From: an uncultured Clostridia bacterium
Lineage (GTDB): Bacteria; Bacillota; Clostridia; Oscillospirales; Butyricicoccaceae
DNA: 12,293 bases
Direction: 5' to 3'
Assembly (NCBI GenBank): GCA_910589115.1
Contig: CAJUSB010000098.1
Coordinates: forward strand, 1 to 12,293
Below the pieces are notes generated by a model. That model saw only the letters and a program-made list of their open reading frames with translations, was not told the origin of the DNA and ran no database searches. Numbering within the stretch: the stretch's first letter is position 1; the number at the start of each line of letters is the position of its first letter. The translations under genes and the position numbers were made by a program. Shown here piece by piece: positions 5,531 to 10,854 of this stretch.

Positions 5531-6094
5531 ATGATTTCTGCTGGCGAGTTTCGCAACGGCGTGACATTTGAGATGGACGGCCAGGTTTTGCAGGTCGTTG
5601 AGTTTCAGCATGTAAAGCCCGGTAAGGGTGCAGCTTTCGTTCGTGTTAAGATGAAGAATGTGATTACGGGTGCTGTTACTGAGCGTTCTTTTAACCCTTC
5701 TGACAAGTATGAGCCCGCCTATGTAGAGCGGAAAGAAATGCAGTATCTCTATGCAGATGGTGATCTGTATTATTTCATGGATACGGAAACTTATGAACAG
5801 TTGCCGATTAACAAATCAACGCTGGGTGATGATTTCCGTTTCGTAACGGAGAATATGAACTGTAAGGTTCTTTCTTATAAGGGCAGCGTTTTTGCTGTAG
5901 AGCCACCGCTTTTCGTAGAACTTGTAATCACGGAAACCGATCCGGGCTTCAAGGGCAACACTGCTACGAATACGCTGAAACCTGCAACGGTCGAAACGGG
6001 CGCAACGGTTTCTGTCCCGCTTTTCATTGAAACGGGCGATAAAATTAAGATTGATACCCGCACGGGTGAATATCTTGAGCGTGCAAAGGGCTGA
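5531..6094 (+). CDS. efp: Translation elongation factor P
   Basis: A 187-residue protein, the normal three-domain EF-P length. It binds between the P and E sites of the ribosome and relieves stalling at polyproline stretches. It starts MISAGEFRNGVTFEMDGQVL and has the KPGKGAAFVR loop with Lys32, the residue modified in some bacteria, at the tip of domain I. The C-terminal OB domain ends GDKIKIDTRTGEYLERAKG, a standard ending. The ATG follows GGAGG by 10 nt. No modification enzyme (EpmA/B type) or Xaa-Pro peptidase gene is adjacent. The CD1247-like gene follows after 40 nt and is probably cotranscribed. Confidence 0.98.
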   Translation: MISAGEFRNGVTFEMDGQVLQVVEFQHVKPGKGAAFVRVKMKNVITGAVTERSFNPSDKYEPAYVERKEMQYLYADGDLYYFMDTETYEQLPINKSTLGDDFRFVTENMNCKVLSYKGSVFAVEPPLFVELVITETDPGFKGNTATNTLKPATVETGATVSVPLFIETGDKIKIDTRTGEYLERAKG

Positions 6095-6134
6095 TATCTG
6101 AGTTATCACTTGCTTTTCTGACGGAGGTGCAAAG

Positions 6135-6563
6135 ATGAGTGTAACAGAACGCGTTGCATATCTGAAAGGTTTACTGGAAGGTATGGAGTTGGACACCGAC
6201 AAAAAGGAAGGCAAAGTATGGAAAGCTGTGCTTGCTGTTCTGGAAGAGCTTGCAGAATGTGTTTGCGAGCTGGAGGACGACAACGCCAGATTTTCCGATG
6301 TACTGAGTGAATTTGATGAAGAACTTGCCGCATTTGAAGAGGAAATGTCCGGTGAACACGTGGACTTTCTGGATGAGGAAGAGGATTCCCTCTATCAGGT
6401 GATTTGTCCAACTTGCGGAGAAGTTATTTTTATGGACGATACTCTCTTGTCGGAGGGTTCGACTATATGTCCGGCCTGTGGCGAAGAGTTAGAATTTGAT
6501 CTTTCTGATTTATCTGATGAGGATTTAGCAGAATCATTGATTGAAAGCGTCACAGAAGAATAA
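6135..6563 (+). CDS. CD1247 N-terminal-domain zinc-ribbon protein
   Basis: A 142-residue acidic protein. Residues 1-70 form a helical hairpin with a coiled-coil look (VTERVAYLKGLLEGMELD, then a Glu-rich helix). Residues 88-118 form a zinc ribbon with Cys91-x2-Cys94 and Cys112-x2-Cys115. The tail is rich in Asp, Glu, Leu and Ser. This matches the small protein family named after Clostridioides difficile CD1247, which is often found next to efp in Clostridia. The function is not established. The ribbon suggests contact with RNA, ribosome or RNA polymerase, as inference. GGAGG lies 7 nt before the ATG. It is likely an operon with efp. Confidence 0.82.
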   Translation: MSVTERVAYLKGLLEGMELDTDKKEGKVWKAVLAVLEELAECVCELEDDNARFSDVLSEFDEELAAFEEEMSGEHVDFLDEEEDSLYQVICPTCGEVIFMDDTLLSEGSTICPACGEELEFDLSDLSDEDLAESLIESVTEE

Positions 6564-6573
6564 AGTAAATAAC

Positions 6574-6593
6574 GGCGGCTTCTATAAGCCGCC
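6574..6593 (+). other. Perfect hairpin between the CD1247-like gene and the tRNA
   Basis: Stem GGCGGCTT/AAGCCGCC with loop CTAT and no T-run. It may mark mRNA 3' processing or a weak pause before the tRNA, which begins 7 nt later. It does not look like an efficient terminator, so the tRNA may be transcribed from the efp promoter. Confidence 0.6.
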
Positions 6594-6599
6594 AGCTAA

Positions 6600-6675
6600 G
6601 GACACTTAGCTCAGCTGGAAGAGCATCCGCTTGACGTGCGGAAGGTCGAGGGTTCGAGCCCCCCAGTGTCCACCA
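6600..6675 (+). tRNA. tRNA-Val (anticodon GAC)
   Basis: A 76-nt cloverleaf. Acceptor arms are GGACACT/AGTGTCC, the D stem is GCTC/GAGC, the anticodon stem TCCGC/GCGGA closes the loop TTGACGT (anticodon GAC at 6633-6635), the variable loop is AGGTC, and the T arm has TTCGAGC. The T stem GAGGG/CCCCC has one A-C mismatch. The discriminator A and the CCA end are encoded. No separate promoter is evident. Confidence 0.96.
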
Positions 6676-6677
6676 CG

Positions 6678-6714
6678 GAAACCGTCTCTATTGAGGCGGT
6701 TTCTTCTATATTTT
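6678..6714 (+). terminator. Terminator or attenuator after the tRNA
   Basis: Stem GAAACCGTC/GGCGGTTTC (6678-6686/6695-6703, one G-T pair) followed by TTCTATATTTT. It ends only some 24 nt before the next gene, so any readthrough would feed the CatA-like gene. Confidence 0.65.
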
Positions 6715-6737
6715 CCATAGAAAAGGGGATGTTTGAT

Positions 6738-7409
6738 GTGAATGCCGCATTTTCTCCGATTGATTTCGCACATTGGCCGCGCGCGTCTCATTTTGAATAT
6801 TATACCAATGTAATCCGTACTAATTATGCTGTGACCGTACGGCTGGATGTGTCAGCGCTCCGCCACAAATGTCAAGCGCTTGGCCTGCGGTTTTATCCTG
6901 CTATGCTGTATGCTGTCATGCGTGCGGTTAACAGCCGTCAGGAATTCCGTATGGCTTATCGTGACGGCGTGCTGGGCTTTTATTCCGTCTGTCATCCCTC
7001 TTATACTATTTTTCACGCGGATGACCATACCTTTTCTGATATATGGAGTGAGTATCACCCACATTTTCCGACCTTTTATGCCGGTGTTCTGCGTGATATT
7101 GACATCTGGCGGGATGTAAAAGGTGTGAAAACCAAGCCAGACCATCCGGATAATTTCTGTCCAGTTTCCTGTGTGCCCTGGCTGGATTTTACTGCTGCCG
7201 CCCATGATACCGCAGGCCCTGGCCCGATGTTCTTCCCTGTTATCACCTTCGGCAAATATACAGCATCTGACGGAAAATTAACGCTTCCACTCTGCCTGCA
7301 TATCCATCACGCAGCTGCTGACGGCTATCATACTTCCATGCTTTTATCAGATATCCAATCCCTGCTGGACCATTGTACGGACTGGCTCGCTGAATCTTCG
7401 GCCCTCTGA
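6738..7409 (+). CDS. Type A chloramphenicol acetyltransferase-like protein
   Basis: A 223-residue protein of the CAT family, which transfers acetyl from acetyl-CoA to a hydroxyl of chloramphenicol; relatives may use other substrates. Family landmarks: an early IDFAHWPRASHFEYY block (usual form IDxxxWxRxxxFxxY), LRFYPAMLYAVMRAVNS, CVPWLDFTA, and the catalytic HHAAADGYH with His about 191 as the base. The start is taken as GTG at 6738 because AAAAGGGG (6721-6728) lies 9 nt before it; the ATG at 6729 abuts that site. All key residues seen are intact. Only about 24 nt separate the tRNA terminator from its ribosome site, so no separate promoter fits. Whether it gives chloramphenicol resistance cannot be told from sequence. 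Confidence 0.88.
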   Translation: MNAAFSPIDFAHWPRASHFEYYTNVIRTNYAVTVRLDVSALRHKCQALGLRFYPAMLYAVMRAVNSRQEFRMAYRDGVLGFYSVCHPSYTIFHADDHTFSDIWSEYHPHFPTFYAGVLRDIDIWRDVKGVKTKPDHPDNFCPVSCVPWLDFTAAAHDTAGPGPMFFPVITFGKYTASDGKLTLPLCLHIHHAAADGYHTSMLLSDIQSLLDHCTDWLAESSAL

Positions 7410-7424
7410 AAAGAGGGCTTTTTT
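7401..7424 (+). terminator. Terminator overlapping the stop codon of the CatA-like gene
   Basis: Stem GCCCTCT/AGAGGGC with loop GAAA, followed by TTTTTT. Its left arm contains the last codons of the gene. Confidence 0.9.
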
Positions 7425-7439
7425 CTGCACAAAACAAAT

Positions 7440-7491
7440 GGTTGACATTCGTCCACCTTCATGCTATACTACAGGTAAACAAACGTCAACC
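7440..7491 (+). promoter_or_regulatory. Autoregulated promoter with paired operator arms for the BlaI-type operon
   Basis: TTGACA (7442-7447), a 17-nt spacer ending TGC, and TATACT (7465-7470) make a strong extended -10 promoter. Two inverted copies flank it: GGTTGACATTCGT (7440-7452) over the -35 and ACAAACGTCAACC (7479-7491) after the start point, matching at 11 of 13 positions when inverted. This is the arrangement expected for self-repression by the BlaI-type dimer. Confidence 0.72.
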
Positions 7492-7510
7492 TAAAAAAGG
7501 AGGAACAACC

Positions 7511-7882
7511 GTGAAACTAATGCTGACAAATGCCGAATGGAAACTGATGAAACTGCTTTGGCAGTCGGCACCACGCACAGTCATGGAACTGACCGCCGCA
7601 CTGGCAGAGGAAACCGGCTGGACAAAACATACTGTAATTACCCTTCTTGGGCGTATGGAACACAAGGGCGCGGTACGATATGAACAGGTAAAACGGGCAA
7701 AACAGTATTATCCGGCTGTCCCCCGTGAGGAAGCCGCCGCCGCCGAAGCAGAGAGTTTTCTGGGGCGGGTGTTCGATGGCCGTCTTGGACTGATGGTCAA
7801 TACTATGGTACAGCAAAACGGCCTGACCCGTTCAGAAATTGACGAATTATACGCGATCCTAAAGGAGGCGGAAAACAAATGA
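7511..7882 (+). CDS. BlaI/MecI/CopY-family transcriptional repressor
   Basis: A 123-residue winged-helix repressor of normal family length. Residues 5-68 form the DNA-binding domain (LTNAEWKLMKLLWQ, WTKHTVITLLGRMEHKGAV, then the wing ending YYPAV). Residues 75-123 form the dimer arm (ESFLGRVFDGRLGLMVN, then SEIDELYAIL). In Staphylococcus BlaI, proteolytic inactivation occurs at an Asn-Phe bond. By eye the corresponding site here reads Asn97-Thr98, so cleavage may differ. The start is GTG at 7511, 7 nt after AAGGAGG. Its stop overlaps the start of the M56 protease by ATGA, the classical repressor-sensor pair. Confidence 0.92.
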   Translation: MKLMLTNAEWKLMKLLWQSAPRTVMELTAALAEETGWTKHTVITLLGRMEHKGAVRYEQVKRAKQYYPAVPREEAAAAEAESFLGRVFDGRLGLMVNTMVQQNGLTRSEIDELYAILKEAENK

Positions 7883-9153
7883 TACAAACGATGATTCAGG
7901 CCACTGCACTGACTGTCCTGACACTCCTGCTGCGCCGGGTCCTGCGCGGACGGCTTAGCCAGCGGACAATTTACCTGCTTTGGCTGCCGGTGCTTGTGCG
8001 GCTGACACTTCCAGATACATGGCTGCACATCCCCAGCCCGCTCAGCCTGATGAATCCCTTACAATCGGCTATACAAAATGCTCCCCAGGAATTAAAACCG
8101 CTCATCCGTAACCTGATGACCGGACAAATAACGGTGTCAGACACACCAAATCTGCCTGCCGCAATGGCAAGCATCGACTGGCAGCTCATCGGTTCGGCTG
8201 CCTGGTGCGTGGGAACAACAATCCTCCTGCTGCGCACAATCCGTATAAACCGCCAATTCCGTCTGCTGCTACGGCAAACAAGGCTGCCGCTGCCGTACTG
8301 CGGCAAGCTGCCCGTATATGCCGTACCTGCGCTGCCGTCCCCCTGCTTGGTACAGCTGGGCGGACAGCCGGGTATCTATATCCCCGAAATGCAAACGCAT
8401 GACCCGGAGCTTGTGCGCCATATCCTGGCACATGAAACCGCGCACTTTAACCAGTTTGACCACGTCTGGGAACTCTGGAGAATCGGGTTAACTGTACTCT
8501 TCTGGTGGAACCCGCTGGTTTGGCTTGCCGCGGCATACTCCCGGCAGGATGGGGAACTGGCCTGCGATGAGGCCGCAGTAAACGCACTGGGTGAACATGA
8601 ATGCGTCGCCTATGGACGCTCACTGCTTCGCCTTGCAGAATCACAATCCCCACATTCTAATCTCGCCTGTACCACTGCAATGTGCCACAACGGCAAATCA
8701 CTGCGGGAAAGAATCCAACAGCTGGCACACCGCCCGAAACACTCCAAACTGGCTGTGCTATTCACATTCCCTGTTCTTGCGTTCAGTATCGCGGCTGCAT
8801 TTACAACCGCTTCTGCCAGTGTGTCCCTGTTTTCTGAAATCTATGACCAATCATTCAACGACCTGAATGCAGCCATAGCAGTGGTCGAAGCCTACATTGC
8901 AGACCATCCGGTGTGGCAGAATGCAGATATCCGCTACGATGCTGACTTCAACCTGCGCTGGCGCACCGATTACCTGGGCTACAACAGCACAGAAAAAATT
9001 TATTCGCCTGAAAATGTGATTGTCCTACTCTGCGATTTTACGGCTGGAGATGGGCCGGTATTGACCCCCGGCACCCGCTACACAGACTATCAATTCATCC
9101 TGGCCCGTCCCTCCGACGATGCCCCATGGAGCATCATTGACCAAGGTTATTAA
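7879..9153 (+). CDS. M56-family membrane metallopeptidase, BlaR1/MecR1-like with a short C-terminal sensor
   Basis: A 424-residue protein. Membrane segments lie near 5-20, 31-46, 98-118, 200-220 and 290-312. The cytoplasmic zinc-protease loop carries HETAH at 185-189 and the partner motif ELACDE at 226-231, both intact. In BlaR1/MecR1, signal sensing outside the cell activates this protease, which inactivates the coupled repressor. Here the outer domain after about 315 is only some 108 residues, far shorter than the penicillin-binding sensor of about 250. It ends with TRYTDYQFILARPSDDAPW, which resembles small NTF2-like (DUF4829-type) domains; that is a weak impression. No penicillin-binding fold fits, so the inducer is probably not a beta-lactam. 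It overlaps the repressor gene by 4 bp. Confidence 0.9.
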   Translation: MIQTMIQATALTVLTLLLRRVLRGRLSQRTIYLLWLPVLVRLTLPDTWLHIPSPLSLMNPLQSAIQNAPQELKPLIRNLMTGQITVSDTPNLPAAMASIDWQLIGSAAWCVGTTILLLRTIRINRQFRLLLRQTRLPLPYCGKLPVYAVPALPSPCLVQLGGQPGIYIPEMQTHDPELVRHILAHETAHFNQFDHVWELWRIGLTVLFWWNPLVWLAAAYSRQDGELACDEAAVNALGEHECVAYGRSLLRLAESQSPHSNLACTTAMCHNGKSLRERIQQLAHRPKHSKLAVLFTFPVLAFSIAAAFTTASASVSLFSEIYDQSFNDLNAAIAVVEAYIADHPVWQNADIRYDADFNLRWRTDYLGYNSTEKIYSPENVIVLLCDFTAGDGPVLTPGTRYTDYQFILARPSDDAPWSIIDQGY

Positions 9154-9189
9154 CCTTCTTCCACATTCGGAAATTGACCGCAAAATATC

Positions 9190-9221
9190 GACCGGCCCGC
9201 AATCCTTTATGCGGGCCGGTC
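9190..9221. terminator. Perfect 11-bp hairpin after the M56 gene
   Basis: GACCGGCCCGC/GCGGGCCGGTC with loop AATCCTTTAT. No T-run follows on the plus strand, and only ATATTTT on the minus strand, so it is a plausible but not classical terminator. Confidence 0.55.
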
Positions 9222-9279
9222 AGCAGAGAATCAGCAGACAGCAGAGCACCAAGCCCCCGTCCCGCCCCGTGGGCGAAGG

Positions 9280-9319
9280 GAGATGCGTATGCATCTCGGG
9301 GTCCGGGGTTCAACCCCGG
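9280..9319. other. Two consecutive small hairpins in a GC-rich non-coding stretch
   Basis: GAGATGC-GTAT-GCATCTC (9280-9297) and CCGGGG-TTCAA-CCCCGG (9303-9319) stand directly before the 28-bp repeats. The stretch 9222-9279 shows nothing else I can support. Confidence 0.6.
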
Positions 9320-9321
9320 CA

Positions 9322-9461
9322 GGGGTCCAGGGGGCAGCGCCCTCTGGCGGGGGTCCAGGGGGCAGCGCCCTCTGGCGGGGGTCCAGGGGGCAGCGCCCGC
9401 TGGCAGGGGTCCAGGGGGCAGCGCCCTCTGGCGGGGGTCCAGGGGGCAGCGCCCTCTGGCG
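9322..9461. repeat. Five tandem copies of a 28-bp GC-rich repeat
   Basis: Copies begin at 9322, 9350, 9378, 9406 and 9434. Each starts GGGGTCCAGGGGGCAGCGCC and ends TCTGGCG; the third copy has CGCTGGCA instead. Read on the minus strand each unit has GGGCGCTGCCCCCTGGACCC, closely matching GGGCTCTGCCCTCTGGACTC at 5-24 and the phrase at 11978-12000. The array is therefore an amplification of a dispersed motif of this genome. Open frames across it in several phases are artefacts of repeats without stops. Confidence 0.92.
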
Positions 9462-9477
9462 CCGTCTGCGGAGGACA

Positions 9478-9690
9478 TTAGGCGGGGGAGAGGGCGGACT
9501 CCAGCCATCCAGCAAACTCCTGCACGAGCTCAAACGTGCGCCAGCGGAACTCCGGCGCTTCCTCCGTATCCTTCGCACTCGCAGCTGGCGCGTACAAAAA
9601 TAAAACCGTTACCATGACCAGCAGCCCAGCTTCTAAACGGCTGAAACAACTGCCGCCTACACTTTTCGTTCCGTTCTCTTCCTTTTTCAT
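9478..9690 (-). CDS. Small exported hypothetical peptide
   Basis: A 70-residue product. The start at 9690 follows GGAGG by about 8 nt. Residues 1-19 are polar and basic, 20-36 form a hydrophobic segment (LEAGLLVMVTVLFLYAP), and AASA at 36-39 before Lys-Asp looks like a signal peptidase I site. The mature part would be 31 residues, EAPEFRWRTFELVQEFAGW and a few more, which could form an amphipathic helix. No family was recognised. It follows ispE on the same strand, and its ribosome site is part of the hairpin at 9699-9739. The gene is plausible from start and signal sequence, but its reading frame ends close to repeats, so some doubt remains. Confidence 0.5.
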   Translation of the reverse strand: MKKEENGTKSVGGSCFSRLEAGLLVMVTVLFLYAPAASAKDTEEAPEFRWRTFELVQEFAGWLESALSPA

Positions 9691-9698
9691 TCCAAAAA

Positions 9699-9739
9699 CC
9701 TCCGTCAATCATTGCCATTACTCCAATGATTGACGGAGG
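9699..9739 (-). terminator. Terminator-like hairpin that contains a ribosome site
   Basis: A perfect 16-bp inverted repeat, CCTCCGTCAATCATTG (9699-9714) and CAATGATTGACGGAGG (9724-9739), loop 9 nt. On the minus strand it is followed by TTTTT, so it can end the ispE transcript. The same descending arm holds the GGAGG site of the 9478-9690 gene, which would be hidden when the stem forms. Confidence 0.75.
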
Positions 9740-9758
9740 TGGTGCGTTTTATACAGCT

Positions 9759-10616
9759 TTACAGGATTTTGCAAAGAAATATTTCTGGATAATCCGGACG
9801 AAGCGCTTCCAAAGCGGATTCTGCCTGCTCCCGTCCGGCAAACAGCCCGTAAGTGGTCGGCCCGCTGCCACTCATGACCGCCCCTAACGCTCCGCAGTCC
9901 AACAGACGCCCGCGAATCTCTCCAATCTGCCGGTGCCGTGCCCCCGTCACCGCCTCCATCACATTGTACAGCCGCTGGCAAATCCCAGACAAGTCACCAC
10001 ACGCAAGCGCACGGAGCATCCCGTCCGTGTCAGGCCGCGCCGTGGGCTGATGCGCGTCCACCGCCGCATAAATCGCAGCAGTCGAAACCGAAAACGGCGG
10101 CTTTATCAGCACGGCCCATGCCTCCGGACAAGCGGGCAGGCGGGTCAGCTGTTCCCCGATCCCTTCCGCAAGCATGGTTCCGCCCAGCAGGCAAAACGGG
10201 ATGTCCGCACCCAGCCGAAGTCCAATTTTACACAGTGCTTCGTCACCTAGCCCGGTGCCGTGCAGCGTGTCCAGTGCCCGCAAAACTGCTGCGGCATCCG
10301 TCGAGCCGCCTGCAAGCCCCGCTGCAACCGGAATCCGCTTGTGAATAACAATGGCTGTCCCCGGGTTCGGAATCCCGGCTGCTGCGTAAAACGCCTCAGC
10401 AGCCCGCCATGCAAGATTACTCTGATCTGACGGCAGATAGGGTAGGGAACAGCGCAGGGATATCTTTCCTGAACCATCCAGCTGAACCGTCACATCGTCA
10501 TGCAGGCTTACGGCCTGCATCACCATGCGCACGGTATGATATCCATTCGGCAGTTTCCCCAGCACATCCAGCGTAAAATTAACCTTCGCATTTGCTTCCA
10601 GCGTAAGCTCCTTCAT
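9759..10616 (-). CDS. ispE: 4-diphosphocytidyl-2-C-methyl-D-erythritol kinase
   Basis: A 285-residue GHMP kinase of normal IspE length. It phosphorylates the 2-hydroxyl of CDP-methylerythritol in the MEP pathway to isoprenoids. Visible landmarks: the early substrate block NAKVNFTLDVLG with Lys11, GYHTVRMVMQAVSLHD, the ATP-binding loop PVAAGLAGGSTDAAA (96-110, usual form PxxxGLGGGSSDAA), GADIPF with Asp138 as the probable catalytic acid, and the C-terminal GAVMSGSGPTTYGLF loop. The start at 10616 follows GGAGGGAG by 4 nt. The open frame continues upstream only through element EB. It lies 238 bp after the DAHP synthase gene on the same strand; no clear promoter is seen between them, so cotranscription through EB is possible. 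Confidence 0.96.
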   Translation of the reverse strand: MKELTLEANAKVNFTLDVLGKLPNGYHTVRMVMQAVSLHDDVTVQLDGSGKISLRCSLPYLPSDQSNLAWRAAEAFYAAAGIPNPGTAIVIHKRIPVAAGLAGGSTDAAAVLRALDTLHGTGLGDEALCKIGLRLGADIPFCLLGGTMLAEGIGEQLTRLPACPEAWAVLIKPPFSVSTAAIYAAVDAHQPTARPDTDGMLRALACGDLSGICQRLYNVMEAVTGARHRQIGEIRGRLLDCGALGAVMSGSGPTTYGLFAGREQAESALEALRPDYPEIFLCKIL

Positions 10617-10650
10617 AACTCTCCCTCCGTCAATGCTTCCACGTAGGAAC

Positions 10651-10816
10651 GGCCCTACGCGGGGCCCTGCGCGGGCAGCGGCAGGGCTCTGCCCTGCACC
10701 CGCGATTTTTTTGCAAAAAAATCGAGTAAAAACCTTATTTCCGCTGCGGCGGGGAATGGGTGCGCCCTTTCCCTTTCTGCCTGCTGCCCCGCCCACCAAA
10801 AGGACGGCGGGCGGGG
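10651..10816 (-). repeat. Modular hairpin element EB, upstream of ispE
   Basis: Same module order as EA: CCCTACGCGGGG (10653-10664), H1 with arms CGCGGG/CCCGCG and inner GCAGGGC-TCT-GCCCTGC (10670-10704), a 22-bp perfect AT-rich palindrome as H2 (10702-10723), the block CCGCTGCGGCGGGG (10741-10754), and H4 CCCCGCCCAC/GCGGGCGGGG (10787-10796/10807-10816) with loop CAAAAGGACG and one mismatch. It occupies nearly all of the gap between the DAHP synthase stop and the ispE ribosome site. H1 followed by ATTTTTTT looks like a plus-strand terminator, that is, one facing antisense transcription from ispE. Confidence 0.85.
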
Positions 10817-10854
10817 TGATTCCATGCGGAATTATTTCGCGGGGATTATTTTGA

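Noticed and set aside
6600..6740. Possible integration site at the 3' end of tRNA-Val
   Set aside because: No duplicated tRNA end and no integrase gene were found in the window, so there is no positive support.
7879..9153. The string STEK in the C-terminal domain, which fits the SxxK motif of penicillin-binding sensors
   Set aside because: The domain is less than half the size of such a sensor and lacks the other conserved motifs, so the match is probably chance.
9303..9319. A GGGGTTCAACCCC stem resembling a tRNA T arm
   Set aside because: No acceptor, D or anticodon arm fits around it, so it is treated as a simple hairpin.
9119..9617. Several long open frames on both strands rich in Gly, Pro and Arg
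   Set aside because: They come from the 28-bp GC-rich repeats, which lack stops in many phases. The unit length is not a multiple of three, and no ribosome site or family match supports them.
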